The notes under the pieces are model-generated. The model saw only the letters and a list, made by a program, of their open reading frames with translations. It was not told the DNA's origin and ran no database searches. DNA of 60,638 nt from Oligoflexales bacterium (lineage in GTDB: Bacteria; Bdellovibrionota_B; Oligoflexia; Oligoflexales; JALZUQ01), in contig JALZUO010000029.1 of NCBI GenBank assembly GCA_023301565.1, positions 1 to 60,638 of the forward strand, read 5' to 3'. Position 1 is the first letter of the stretch; the number at the start of each line of letters is the position of its first letter. The position numbers and the translations under genes are program-made. Shown one piece after another: positions 17,410 through 26,900 of this stretch.

Positions 17410-18214
17410 CCTAGGCCAAAATGTTTTAGGCCAGGTCCAAAAGCCAAGAAAAGAAAAAACGTATCGTATGCAAACAAAGAAAAATCAGAACATATCTAAA
17501 CAAAAAAAAGCATCGGTCTTGCGAGGGGAGTTTCTTCTCAAAGACATCAAGGCTTTTAGGGAGTTTTGCGCTTACTCTCAAGACTCTATTCGGTCTGTAG
17601 AAGTAGGGGTAGAAAAACTTCCCGAAGTGCAAAAGCTACTTAAAGGTTTTTCGGTTAAGGTGATCGAGGCCCGTTCCGAAGATTATTTTTCTGCGACCGT
17701 TTGGCTCGAGTGCTTCGAGGTTAAGCCAGCTGCATTAATCGGAACAGAAAACACGCTTATACTGGATAGGGTGGTGGACCCACAAAACTTTGGGGCGATC
17801 ATTCGTACGGCTTCTTTCTTTGGGTTTAGGCGAGTTGTGATTGCAAAAGACCACCAAGCTTTGTTGTCTGATTCTGTGGTTCGAGTTTCCAGAGGTGGCC
17901 TCGCTCAGGTGCAGGTTTATGTGGTTTCCAACCTAAGCAGAGCTATAGAGGCACTAAAAAGCAATGGGCATTGGGTTGTAGGTGGGGCCCTCGATGGTGT
18001 TCCTATTGGCAAAGGTAAGGTTCAGGCAGGGGCTGATGTCGCTTTAGTGGTCGGTTCGGAAGAAAAAGGGATTCGGCCTGGAATTCTTAGTAAATGTGAC
18101 GAAACTATCTTGATTTCAAGCAAATCTGGCGAGGTTGGGCTTGAGTCTTTGAACGTTTCAGTCGCTACTGGAATTTTGTGTGCCTATTATAAAGGCGTGT
18201 TATCAAAAAAGTGA
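17402..18214 (+). CDS. rlmB: TrmH-family 23S rRNA 2'-O-methyltransferase, RlmB-like
   Basis: A SPOUT-class RNA 2'-O-methyltransferase of about 270 residues. The three knot motifs are present: LDRVVDPQNFGAIIRTA, then ALVVGSEEKGIRPG, then GLESLNVSVATGILCAYY. An N-terminal substrate-binding domain (about residues 40-110) matches the SpoU/RlmB layout. RlmB methylates G2251 of 23S rRNA in E. coli; the exact target here is inferred. GTG 17402 overlaps the stop of ntrX; ATG 17468 is a possible later start that would drop a basic, poorly conserved leader. It is the last protein gene before the tRNA-tuf block. Confidence 0.88.
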   Translation: MIDLGQNVLGQVQKPRKEKTYRMQTKKNQNISKQKKASVLRGEFLLKDIKAFREFCAYSQDSIRSVEVGVEKLPEVQKLLKGFSVKVIEARSEDYFSATVWLECFEVKPAALIGTENTLILDRVVDPQNFGAIIRTASFFGFRRVVIAKDHQALLSDSVVRVSRGGLAQVQVYVVSNLSRAIEALKSNGHWVVGGALDGVPIGKGKVQAGADVALVVGSEEKGIRPGILSKCDETILISSKSGEVGLESLNVSVATGILCAYYKGVLSKK

Positions 18215-18300
18215 TTTGCAAGGTGCCAGTGCCTCGGTCATATTAGGCGCCGGTCTTTGACTTTTGCCGGTAAGGTAAGATGACAAGGCTTCAGCCTCGT

Positions 18301-18383
18301 GGAGGGGTGCTTGAGTGGCCAAAAAGGATGGGCTGTAAACCCATTGACTTCGGTCTACGGTGGTTCGAATCCACCTCCCTCCA
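18301..18383 (+). tRNA. tRNA-Tyr (GTA)
   Basis: A class II tRNA with a long variable arm. The acceptor pairs GGAGGGG with TCCCTCC, the T arm is GGTGG-TTCGAAT-CCACC, and anticodon GTA lies at 18335-18337. CCA is not encoded. It is first of three tRNAs leading into tuf, in the order Tyr-Gly-Thr, as in E. coli (tyrU-glyT-thrT-tufB). Confidence 0.96.
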
Positions 18384-18421
18384 CTCTAAAGGTTCTGTAT
18401 GAGGCTGTGGCAGAAGATACT

Positions 18422-18498
18422 GCGGGAGTAGCTCAGCTGGCTAGAGCATTAGCCTTCCAAGCTAAGGGTCGCGGGTTCGAATCCCGTCTCCCGCTCCA
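18422..18498 (+). tRNA. tRNA-Gly (TCC)
   Basis: The acceptor pairs GCGGGAG with CTCCCGC, the D arm is GCTC...GAGC, the anticodon stem is TTAGC/GCTAA with loop CTTCCAA (anticodon TCC at 18456-18458), and the T arm is GCGGG-TTCGAAT-CCCGT. CCA is encoded at the 3' end. Likely cotranscribed with its tRNA neighbours and tuf. Confidence 0.96.
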
Positions 18499-18650
18499 TC
18501 TTCAAGCTACTTTGTCTTCGGGCCGGTAGATAGCTGCTGCGGAAGTAAGAGTCTGGCTGCGTTTTTGCTTGCATGATTCGGTCTTTGGCTGTAACTCGTG
18601 ATGTGCGGCTTGAAAAGCGCGACTTTGCTCGAGGTTGAGACACTAGGATT

Positions 18651-18725
18651 GCCCATGTGGCTCAGTGGTAGAGCACGTCCTTGGTAAGGACGGGGTCGGC
18701 GGTTCAATTCCGCCCATGGGCTCCA
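18651..18725 (+). tRNA. tRNA-Thr (GGT)
   Basis: The acceptor pairs GCCCATG with CATGGGC, the anticodon stem is CGTCC/GGACG with loop TTGGTAA (anticodon GGT), and the T arm is GGCGG-TTCAATT-CCGCC. CCA is encoded. It lies 144 bases upstream of tuf with no terminator between. Confidence 0.96.
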
Positions 18726-18869
18726 TGTGAGCTTTGGGACCAGAGAGCTTGCTACGCTCAGATGTTGTTGATAACCTTGTTGCTTCATCATCTCTGCCTG
18801 CGGGTTTAAGTGGTTGAAGTTAAGGTAATGAACTTTTGGTTATTTTAAGGTTTTAAGGGGTATTGAAGG

Positions 18870-20063
18870 ATGGCTAAAGAAAAATTTGAACGGACCAAAC
18901 CGCACGTTAACGTCGGTACCATTGGTCACGTCGATCATGGGAAAACAACGTTGACCGCTGCAATTACAAAAATTGCTTCGTTGAAAAACGGTGGTGAAGC
19001 AAGGGCGTTCGACGAGATCGACAAAGCCCCTGAAGAGAAAGCTCGTGGTATCACGATTTCAACTTCACACGTTGAGTATGAGTCTGACACAAGGCATTAC
19101 GGTCACGTAGACTGTCCTGGTCACGCCGATTATGTAAAGAACATGATTACTGGTGCTGCCCAAATGGACGGTGCAATCCTTGTTGTAAGTGCAACTGACG
19201 GTGCGATGCCTCAGACGAAAGAGCACATTCTTCTTGCTCGTCAAGTTGGTGTTCCTAAAATCGTTGTATTCATGAACAAGTGCGACATGGTTGACGATGC
19301 TGAGCTTCTTGACCTTGTTGAAATGGAAGTTCGCGAGCTTTTAAGTAGCTACGACTTTCCTGGTGATGACACGCCAATTATTCGTGGGTCTGCATTAAAA
19401 GGCCTAGAATCTGATAGTGCTGACGCAGAGGCTGCAAAGCCAATCATAGAGTTATTGGGTGCATTGGACAGTTTCATTCCAGTTCCTAAGCGTGAAATTG
19501 AAAAAGATTTCCTTATGCCAATTGAAGATGTTTTCTCTATCTCTGGTAGGGGAACGGTTGTTACTGGACGTATTGAGTCTGGTAAGATTACAGTCGGCGA
19601 AGAAATCGAAATTGTTGGTATCAAAGAAACATTTAAAACAACGTGTACTGGTGTAGAGATGTTCAAGAAGCTTCTTGATCATGGCGAAGCTGGTGACAAC
19701 GTAGGTATTCTTCTTCGTGGTTTGAAGAGAGAAGATGTTCAACGTGGACAAGTTCTTTGTAAGCCAGGAACGATCAAGCCTCACAAGCGTTTCAAAGCTT
19801 CTATTTACGTATTGAAAAAAGAAGAGGGTGGACGTCATACTCCGTTCCTTAAGGGTTACAGACCACAATTCTTTTTCCGTACAACAGATGTAACTGGAAA
19901 CGTATTTCTGCCTGAAGGTGTTGAAATGGTTATGCCAGGTGACAACGTAGATATCGAAGTTGAGTTGATCACTCCGATTGCGATGAATGCTGAGCTTAAC
20001 TTTGCAATCCGTGAAGGTGGCCGAACTGTTGGTGCGGGCGTTGTTTCAGGGATTATCGAGTAG
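18870..20063 (+). CDS. tuf: Elongation factor Tu
   Basis: A 397-residue GTPase that delivers aminoacyl-tRNA to the ribosome. G motifs are intact: GHVDHGKTT (P loop), RGITI (switch I), DCPGHADY (switch II), and NKCDMV. Domains 2 and 3 are complete, including [10 protein letters not shown] and the ending [11 protein letters not shown]. Length is typical. It sits downstream of three tRNA genes and is closed by a strong terminator, so it does not appear to share its main transcript with secE-nusG. No second copy follows fusA in this window, unlike the E. coli str operon. Confidence 0.99.
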   Translation: MAKEKFERTKPHVNVGTIGHVDHGKTTLTAAITKIASLKNGGEARAFDEIDKAPEEKARGITISTSHVEYESDTRHYGHVDCPGHADYVKNMITGAAQMDGAILVVSATDGAMPQTKEHILLARQVGVPKIVVFMNKCDMVDDAELLDLVEMEVRELLSSYDFPGDDTPIIRGSALKGLESDSADAEAAKPIIELLGALDSFIPVPKREIEKDFLMPIEDVFSISGRGTVVTGRIESGKITVGEEIEIVGIKETFKTTCTGVEMFKKLLDHGEAGDNVGILLRGLKREDVQRGQVLCKPGTIKPHKRFKASIYVLKKEEGGRHTPFLKGYRPQFFFRTTDVTGNVFLPEGVEMVMPGDNVDIEVELITPIAMNAELNFAIREGGRTVGAGVVSGIIE

Positions 20064-20103
20064 ATAGCCTCTTGGCTGTTTGGCCAGGAGAATGATATAA
20101 AAG

Positions 20104-20141
20104 GTGGGACATAACAGTTTGGATATGTTCCACTTTTTTTT
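20104..20141 (+). terminator. Rho-independent terminator after tuf
   Basis: A 10-bp stem, GTGGGACATA pairing with TATGTTCCAC (one G-U pair), encloses a 10-base loop and is followed directly by eight T residues. It lies 40 bases after the tuf stop and 16 bases before tRNA-Trp, so it should end the tRNA-tuf transcript and separate it from tRNA-Trp-secE-nusG. Confidence 0.92.
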
Positions 20142-20157
20142 CAGGTGGTTTTAATAT

Positions 20158-20233
20158 AGGCGAGTAGCTCCAATGGTAGAGCAGCGGATTCCAAATCCGC
20201 GTGTTGGGGGTTCGAGTCCCTCCTCGCCTGCCA
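20158..20233 (+). tRNA. tRNA-Trp (CCA)
   Basis: The acceptor pairs AGGCGAG with CTCGCCT, the anticodon stem is GCGGA/TCCGC with loop TTCCAAA (anticodon CCA), and the T arm is GGGGG-TTCGAGT-CCCTC. CCA is encoded at the end. The gene sits between the tuf terminator and secE, the usual place for trnW in many bacteria, and must be released from the secE leader by RNase processing if cotranscribed. Confidence 0.96.
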
Positions 20234-20369
20234 CATGAAAAATTGAAGATGACTTTGTTTTGAAGAGGCTTTTGGTATAGACTTCGAGCTTCTGACTCGA
20301 TGGCTGATTGGCTGTCCCAAACTTCAAAGAGGTTTGGTTTTATAAAAATGCAGAAAGGGAGTCTTTACT

Positions 20370-20753
20370 GTGCAAAAAGACGATAGCACCTGGCTTTGGT
20401 TTTCTTACCTCGTATTCGCCGCTCTTGTGGCCCTAAGTGTGTACCATGTTGCAGACTTGGCAAGTATTCAAATGGGTTGGGAACAGCGTTATGACGCTTG
20501 GCTTCCAAACGCGAAGCTTTTTGGATCGCTTGCAGTTGGTTTGGTTTCTATGTACTGGCTACAAAGTAACTCTGCTCGGCACGAGTACTACCTGAATTCA
20601 ATTACGGAGCTACGCAAAGTTAGCTGGCCAACGGTTAATGAAACAAGACAAATGACGATTATTGTACTTATCTTCGTTGCAATATTTGCAGCAATCTTAG
20701 GTGCGTTTGACTTTGTATGGAATCGCTCCATGGGATTCATACTAGGGGCATAA
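20370..20753 (+). CDS. secE: Preprotein translocase subunit SecE
   Basis: A 127-residue three-span SecE (spans about residues 10-28, 48-65 and 95-118), the E. coli-like long form; many bacteria have a 60-residue one-span form. The conserved cytoplasmic amphipathic helix and hinge are seen as ELRKVSWPTVNETRQMT before the last span. SecE clamps SecY in the export channel. The start is GTG 20370 with AAAGGGAG upstream. It is followed with no gap by nusG, the standard pairing. Confidence 0.95.
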   Translation: MQKDDSTWLWFSYLVFAALVALSVYHVADLASIQMGWEQRYDAWLPNAKLFGSLAVGLVSMYWLQSNSARHEYYLNSITELRKVSWPTVNETRQMTIIVLIFVAIFAAILGAFDFVWNRSMGFILGA

Positions 20754-21491
20754 ATGATGACAAATGAAATCGAAAACAACGAAGAAGTTGCTCAAGCCGA
20801 AGAAGCCTCTTCTGCAGCAGGCGAAATGCAGCAAGAAGTGCGGCAGGCTGACTCTGCCGCGACCGAACACGACCAGCCAGCTTCTGCCGAAGAGTCAACT
20901 TCCGAAGAGCAGGCCCCCGAGTCCGACTCGAAGATACCAACCAATCCAAAGTTCAAGTGGTATGTCGTGCACGTATACTCTGGCTTCGAAGAAAAGGCTA
21001 AAAATACTCTTTTGTCTCGGATCCGACAATTTGAAAAAGAAGAGGCTTTTGGAGAAATCTTCATCCCAAAGACGATCACGGAACGCGTTCTCAAAAGCGG
21101 GAAGCGAAAACAAGTCGAGAAGACCAGTTATCCAGGCTATATGCTTGTTGAGATGGAAATGAACGACGTCAACAGAACCTTTGTGCGCCAGACGCCACGG
21201 GTTACTGGCTTTATCGGTGGCAACCAGATGGACCCACGTCCTATCTCTGATGCTGAGGTTTTGCGTCTAACTTCGCCAGAAGCTGCTCGAGAAATAGAGC
21301 GTAGCCAAAAAATGACTGTCCAATACACTGTTGGCGAACGTGTAAAGGTTACTGATGGTGCTTTTGCAAACTTCGAGGGTGTTGTAGACGAAGTTAAGCC
21401 TGAGAAAAGTAAAGTGCTTGTTCTTGTTAGTATTTTTGGCAGAGAAACACCTGTTGAATTGGATTACGCGCAGGTTCAAAAGTTAAGTTAA
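20754..21491 (+). CDS. nusG: Transcription elongation/antitermination factor NusG with acidic N-terminal extension
   Basis: A 245-residue NusG. The NGN domain begins at about residue 67 (KWYVVHVYSGFEEKA) and the KOW domain closes the protein (VGERVKVTDGAFANFEGVV near 192-210). NusG binds the RNA polymerase clamp and links it to Rho or to ribosomal S10. The first 66 residues are an extra segment rich in Glu, Ala, Ser and Gln, predicted disordered and strongly acidic; E. coli NusG (181 residues) lacks it. ATG 20754 follows the secE stop directly, and a second ATG is adjacent. No Met closer to the NGN domain makes a better start. Confidence 0.97.
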   Translation: MMTNEIENNEEVAQAEEASSAAGEMQQEVRQADSAATEHDQPASAEESTSEEQAPESDSKIPTNPKFKWYVVHVYSGFEEKAKNTLLSRIRQFEKEEAFGEIFIPKTITERVLKSGKRKQVEKTSYPGYMLVEMEMNDVNRTFVRQTPRVTGFIGGNQMDPRPISDAEVLRLTSPEAAREIERSQKMTVQYTVGERVKVTDGAFANFEGVVDEVKPEKSKVLVLVSIFGRETPVELDYAQVQKLS

Positions 21492-21555
21492 CTGCCTTCT
21501 GGGCTTTAGGTGAGCTCTGTTAGGGTTCCTTCAGAGCAATAGCTATAATTGCTAC

Positions 21556-21584
21556 TTGACAAGAGGCTTTAAAATCCATACAGC
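21556..21584 (+). promoter_or_regulatory. Candidate promoter upstream of rplK
   Basis: A perfect -35 hexamer TTGACA (21556-21561) is followed 17 bases later by a weak -10, TACAGC (21579-21584), in the 161-base gap between nusG and rplK. A 6-bp hairpin GCTCTG/CAGAGC (21514-21537) just upstream could partly separate the nusG transcript. The site could drive rplKAJL. It is supported by position and spacing only. Confidence 0.4.
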
Positions 21585-21652
21585 TGTGGATCCTGTTTCG
21601 GACTTCAGCAGTAAGAAACAATAGAAAAATTGAAGAAGAAAAGAGATTCCAC

Positions 21653-22081
21653 ATGGGAAAAAAGGTAATAGATAGCTTCAAGCTTCAGATCCCGGCTGGT
21701 AAAGCGAACCCTTCACCTCCAATTGGACCAGCACTGGGTCAACGTGGTGTTAATATTATGGGTTTTTGCAAAGAGTTTAACTCTCGTACGCAAAAACAAA
21801 TGGGTGATATTCTACCAACCGTTATAACGGTTTTTGCTGACAAATCTTTTACGTTTGTTACAAAAAGTCCGCCTGCATCTGAGTTACTAAAAAAAGCTGC
21901 AAAGCTTGCTAAGGGGTCTCAGACACCTGGTACTGCCAGCTGTGGAACAATCACCAAGGCGCAGATAGAAGAAATTGTGAAAATAAAGATGGAAGACCTT
22001 AACTGCCATGACATTGAGCAGGGGGTGAAAATTATTGCTGGATCCGCTAGAAGTATGGGTCTGGAAGTAGTCGATTCTTAA
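21653..22081 (+). CDS. rplK: 50S ribosomal protein L11
   Basis: A 142-residue L11, which binds the GTPase-associated region of 23S rRNA and is needed for stringent-factor sensing. Signatures: [21 protein letters not shown] near the start and the C-terminal rRNA-binding domain with [16 protein letters not shown] and [13 protein letters not shown]. The N-terminal prolines that contact factors and thiostrepton-type drugs are present. It opens the rplKAJL set; 65 bases separate it from rplA. Confidence 0.98.
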   Translation: MGKKVIDSFKLQIPAGKANPSPPIGPALGQRGVNIMGFCKEFNSRTQKQMGDILPTVITVFADKSFTFVTKSPPASELLKKAAKLAKGSQTPGTASCGTITKAQIEEIVKIKMEDLNCHDIEQGVKIIAGSARSMGLEVVDS

Positions 22082-22146
22082 TTTAGAAACCTGAGGAGAG
22101 ACTGGGCGAAATGCGACCCAGCTCGTTTGTACTGTGGAGAAATTAA

Positions 22147-22881
22147 ATGGCATCTAATTTGAATACAAACTCTAGATCAGCTCTAGACAAACGTAAGCGT
22201 GGAAAAAAGTACCGCGCTGCAGTCAAAGCTTTGAACCCTGAAAAAGAGTACTCCTTACAGGAAGCTTGTGAGACGGTAAAAAAAGCATCTTACGTAAAAT
22301 TTGATGCTACCGTTGATTTGATGATGCGTTTGGGCGTAGATCCAAAGCATGCTGATCAAGCTATCCGTGGCGCTACAGCGCTTCCACACGGTCTCGGTAA
22401 AAAAATTCGTGTAGTGGTATTCGCTAGAGGCGAAAAGCTTGCGGAAGCCCGCGAAGCCGGCGCTGATGAAGTTGGCGGAGACGACCTTGCAGAAAAAATT
22501 CAAAAAGGTTGGTTCGACTTTGACGCGGTGGTTGCATCTCCTGACATGATGGGTACTGTCGGTAAGTTAGGTAAGGTTTTAGGGCCAAGAGGCTTGATGC
22601 CAAACCCTAAGCTTGGAACCGTAACGCCGGATGTTGCAAAGTCAGTTAAAGAGCTTAAAGCTGGGCGAGTTGAATACCGGGTAGAAAAAGCTGGGATCAT
22701 CCATGTCCCTGTAGGTAAAGTGTCTTTTGACGCTAAAAAGCTTGCTGAAAATGCTGCGACTGTAATTGAAGCTGTTGCGAAAGCTAAGCCTTCTACGGTT
22801 AAAGGTACTTACTTAAAGAAGATTAATTTGTCGTCTACGATGGGGCCTGGTGTGCTCGTCGAAACTTCGACTTACCGTTAA
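22147..22881 (+). CDS. rplA: 50S ribosomal protein L1
   Basis: A 244-residue L1, the mobile stalk protein at the E site; in E. coli it also represses its own operon at the rplK leader. Seen here: [36 protein letters not shown], and the signature [20 protein letters not shown]. The first 12 residues (Asn/Ser-rich) extend beyond the common start. GGAG lies 8 bases upstream of ATG. The gap to rplJ is only 18 bases. Confidence 0.98.
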   Translation: MASNLNTNSRSALDKRKRGKKYRAAVKALNPEKEYSLQEACETVKKASYVKFDATVDLMMRLGVDPKHADQAIRGATALPHGLGKKIRVVVFARGEKLAEAREAGADEVGGDDLAEKIQKGWFDFDAVVASPDMMGTVGKLGKVLGPRGLMPNPKLGTVTPDVAKSVKELKAGRVEYRVEKAGIIHVPVGKVSFDAKKLAENAATVIEAVAKAKPSTVKGTYLKKINLSSTMGPGVLVETSTYR

Positions 22882-22899
22882 GAAACAAGGGGTCGCGAT

Positions 22900-23430
22900 A
22901 TGGCTATTACGAAACAAAAAAAGCATTCCTTGCGCGCAGAATTTGCCGAAGGCTTTATGGGTGCGAAGTCAGCTGTGTTGGCAGGTTACTCAGGTCTTTC
23001 TGTAAGTGCGATATCTGAATTGCGTTCAGAGCTTAGAAAGTCTGATACCAAGCTGAGGGTTGTTAAAAATAATCTTGTAAAGAAAGCTTTCGAAGTAGAT
23101 AAAGTCGAAAGAGTTTCTTTCATTCAAGATGAAATCAAGGGCCCAGTTGCTGTGGCTTTTGTGAAAGGTGACCCAGCGCAAGCTGCAAAGACCTTGTTTG
23201 ACTTCCAAAAGACTCACCCTGCACTTGAGATCAGGGGCGGGTACGTAGAAGATAAGGTTGTTTCTGTGGAAGAGTTGAAGCAGATTGCTTCGTTACCTTC
23301 ACGAGATGAGCTTTTAGCGAAGATTGTAGGAACTCTTGTAGCTCCGCATCGTGGAATCTTGGGAATACTTACCGGAGTGCCACGTCAGTTAGTACAAGTA
23401 ATCAATGCAATCAAAGAAAAGAAATCTTAG
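22900..23430 (+). CDS. rplJ: 50S ribosomal protein L10
   Basis: A 176-residue L10, which anchors L7/L12 dimers at the stalk base. It shows AEGFMGAKSAVLAGYSGLSV near the N-terminus and RVVKNNLVKKAF, and a C-terminal helix for L7/L12 binding (PRQLVQVINAIKEKK). AAGGGG precedes ATG. With just 18 bases from rplA there is no room for the long L10 leader that mediates autoregulation in E. coli and Firmicutes, so control must act elsewhere. Confidence 0.97.
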   Translation: MAITKQKKHSLRAEFAEGFMGAKSAVLAGYSGLSVSAISELRSELRKSDTKLRVVKNNLVKKAFEVDKVERVSFIQDEIKGPVAVAFVKGDPAQAAKTLFDFQKTHPALEIRGGYVEDKVVSVEELKQIASLPSRDELLAKIVGTLVAPHRGILGILTGVPRQLVQVINAIKEKKS

Positions 23431-23482
23431 TTCATAATTTTTTTATTATAGCGGATCTATTCCATTTTGGGAGGTTTAAAAA

Positions 23483-23860
23483 ATGGCAAATGTATCAAAA
23501 GAACAAGTAGTAGAGTTTTTGGAGAATCTATCTCTACTCGAAGCAGCAGAACTAGTAACTGAGCTTGAAGACAAGTTTGGTGTTAGTGCGGCAGCACCTG
23601 TGGCAATGGTTGCAGGAGCGGCTGGCGGCGCTGAAGTGGAAGAGCAAACAGAGTTTACTGTTGTTCTAAAAGCTGCAGCAGCTGACAAGAAAATCAGTGT
23701 GATCAAAGAAGTTCGCGGACTAACTGGTCTTGGCTTGAAAGAAGCAAAAGACGTAGTTGAAGGCGCTCCAAAGGATCTAAAAGAAGGTGTTTCTAAAGAA
23801 GAAGCGCAGAAAATGAAAGAAGCTCTTGAAAAGGCCGGTGCAACTGTTGAGCTTAAGTGA
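23483..23860 (+). CDS. rplL: 50S ribosomal protein L7/L12
   Basis: A 125-residue stalk protein that recruits translation factors. The N-terminal dimerisation helix region ([17 protein letters not shown]), an Ala/Gly-rich hinge (about residues 36-52), and the C-terminal factor-binding domain ([20 protein letters not shown]) are all standard. A strong GGGAGG precedes ATG. It is followed by a 16-bp hairpin before rpoB, which may help set the high ratio of L12 to RNA polymerase. Confidence 0.98.
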   Translation: MANVSKEQVVEFLENLSLLEAAELVTELEDKFGVSAAAPVAMVAGAAGGAEVEEQTEFTVVLKAAAADKKISVIKEVRGLTGLGLKEAKDVVEGAPKDLKEGVSKEEAQKMKEALEKAGATVELK

Positions 23861-23905
23861 TCTGGGTATCTGGTCACTCAGCATAGACCTGCTTGAAACT
23901 TTATA

Positions 23906-23942
23906 AATTCTGGGACACAAATACTGTTTGTGTCCTAGAATT
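23906..23942 (+). terminator. Perfect 16-bp hairpin between rplL and rpoB (attenuator or processing site)
   Basis: The left arm at 23906-23921 pairs over 16 bp with 23927-23942 (one G-U pair), with a 5-base loop TACTG. The next bases, TTTGTTTGTC, are T-rich but interrupted, so it could be a leaky terminator. It ends 20 bases before the rpoB ribosome site. E. coli has an attenuator and an RNase III site in the same interval, though not of this sequence. Confidence 0.8.
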
Positions 23943-23974
23943 GTTTGTTTGTCATTCAATCGAAGGACGTATTG

Positions 23975-26900
23975 ATGAGTTCTCTTTCTTCAACCTTTAT
24001 TCGGCCGCGTAAACTATTTTCTAAGATTGAACCATCGATTGAGGTTCCGTACCTAATCGAAGTTCAAAAAAATAGTTATGCAGAATTTTTGCAAATGGAC
24101 ACCGCTCCAGACCAGCGGAAAAACCAGGGCTTGGAAGCTGTCTTCCGCTCTATTTTTCCTGTGCATGAGTCTAGTGGTGTGGCTTCGATTGAGTATGTTT
24201 CGTATTCATTTGAAGACCCTAAGTATTGGGTTGATGAGTGTCGTCAGCGCGGGATGAGCTATGCTGCCCCGTTGAAGGTGGTTGTTCGTCTTGTTCTTTG
24301 GAATGTCGACAAAGACACAAATGTAAAAACAATTTTAGACGTGCGTCAACAAGAGGTTTACTTCGGTGAAATCCCTTTGATGACAGAAAACGGTACGTTT
24401 ATCATCAACGGTACAGAGCGTGTTATTGTTTCTCAATTGCACCGTTCTGCAGGTGTTTTCTTCGACCATGATCGAGGAAAAACAAGTACAACAAGAAAAG
24501 TTTTATATAGTGCTCGTATTAGTCCGTACCGCGGTAGCTGGTTGGATTTTGAGTTTGACACTAAAGACATTCTTTTTGTTCGCATCGATCGACGACGCAA
24601 AATGCATGCATCTATTCTTCTGAAGTCTTTGGGCTACACTGAAAAAGAGTTGCTGGATATGTATTACAAAAAAGAACATATCCGCATTAACGAAGGACGT
24701 TTTGAAAAGAAGGTAAACTTCGAGCTACTTAGAGGGCAGCGTGCTATTTCCGATTTGGTTGATCCAAGCTCCGGGAAAATCTTAGTAAAAAAAGGCCGAC
24801 GCGTTAGCGGTGGAGCAATCCGCCAGATGCAGCAAAGCGGCATTGAGTATATAGAAGTTGCTAAAGAAGAACTTGTAGGGAAGTTTTTAGCTGCGGAAAT
24901 TGAAGAAAAGGGCGAATTTGAAGGGTATCCAATTAACTCTGAACTTACAGAGGAGATGATTGATACTATCGTCGAAGCAGGCAGCAAAAAGATTGAAATT
25001 CTGTTTATTGATAATCTGAATACAGATGCTTCTTTCCGAAACACACTTGCAACAGACAAGGTAGATACACCTGATGATGCTATTGTTGAAATATTTAGAA
25101 GACACAAGCCGGGTGAAGCACCGACGGTAGAAACTGCTCAAAATCATTTTAATTCTCTATTTTTTAACCCAGATCGTTACGACCTGAGTGAAGTTGGTCG
25201 TATGAAGATCAATGAACGTCTTGGCTCTGATATACCTGTAGAGACTAGAACATTAACCAAAGAAGATATTCTTGAAGCGGTTAAGGTTTTGATCGATCTC
25301 AAGAATGGCATAGGCCAAATTGATGATATTGATCACCTTGGCAACAGGCGCGTAAGGGCCGTTGGCGAATTGTTGGAGAATCAATACCGTATTGGTATGA
25401 TCCGTATCCAGCGACAAATAATGGATAAATTGCAGGTTCAAGATATTGAAAACTTACTTCCTGCAGACTGTATCAACAATAAACCGGCTGCAGCGATGGT
25501 CAAAGAGTTTTTTGGTAGTTCGCAACTTAGCCAGTTTATGGACCAAACAAATCCACTATCTGAAGTTACCCATAAAAGAAGGCTGTCGGCATTAGGGCCA
25601 GGCGGACTTAACAGAGAGCGTGCAGGCTTTGATGTTCGCGATGTTCACTTGACTCACTACGGCCGAATCTGTCCGATTGAGACTCCCGAAGGTCCAAACA
25701 TTGGCTTGATTTCATCTTTGGCCAGTTATGCACAAGTTAATAAGTATGGTTTCCTTGAGACTCCTTATAAAGACCTTTCAACTGGAAAAACCGGTGCAGA
25801 ATCGGTCAAATATTTTAATGCAACTGAAGAGCATAACGAGCATGTCATTGCTCAGGCGTCGTCAGAGCTAGACAAGGTCAATAAAGGCGAGGACCTTATT
25901 GCTGCCAGAAGACGTGGTGAAGCCGAAATGGTTTCTGCTAACGAAGCCGATTTGATGGATGTTGGTGCAAGCCAGATTGTGTCCGTGGCTGCTTCGCTTA
26001 TTCCGTTTCTACAAAACGATGATGCGAACCGTGCACTTATGGGCTCGAACATGCAACGTCAAGCAGTTCCTCTTCTTAAAACTCGGGCTCCACTCGTAGG
26101 TACAGGGATGGAAGGTAAAGTTGCACGCGACTCCGGTGCAGGTATTGTCACAAAACGTGCCGGTACGGTTGTATCGCTCGATGCGGACAGAATCATTGTT
26201 CGGACAGCAGACGGTGGCGGTGACGTTACGGATGTGGGTGCCGACGTGGATATCTACAAACTGCAAAAATACAAAAGATCTAATGTTGATACTTGCATCA
26301 ACCAAAAGCCTATCGTTGTAGTTGGCGAGACAGTGAAAAAAGGTGACATGATTGCCGATGGTTTTGCAACTGAAGTTGGTGAGCTAGCACTAGGACAAAA
26401 TGCTGTTGTGGCGTTTATGCCTTGGAGTGGATACAACTTTGAGGATTCCATCTTGCTTTCTGGGCGTCTTGTAAAAGAAGATATTTACACGAGTGTTCAT
26501 ATTCAAGAATTTGAATGTATTTCGCGCGATACAAAAATTGGGCAAGAAGAAATCACAACAGATATTCCAAATGTTGGTGAAGAAGCCCTTGGGCAGCTTG
26601 ATGATGCAGGGATTATTCGTATAGGTGCTGAAGTTCGTACTGGTGATTTGCTGGTTGGAAAAATCACTCCAAAAGGTGAATCCCAACTAACTCCGGAAGA
26701 AAAGCTTTTGAGAGCGATCTTTGGTGAAAAAGCTGGTGATGTAAAGGACACATCTCTACGCGTTCCTCCTGGCGTTGTTGGTACTGTCGTTGGTGCTCGA
26801 GTATTTGCTCGGGAAGGTGCCGAAAAAGACAGCCGTGCAATCATGATCGAAGAGCGTGAAATCGGTGAGTTGAAAAAAGATGAAAATGCACAGATACAGA

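Noticed and set aside
19349-19868. Long minus-strand frames opposite tuf
   Set aside because: Antisense to a highly conserved gene; composition is that of a reversed EF-Tu gene.
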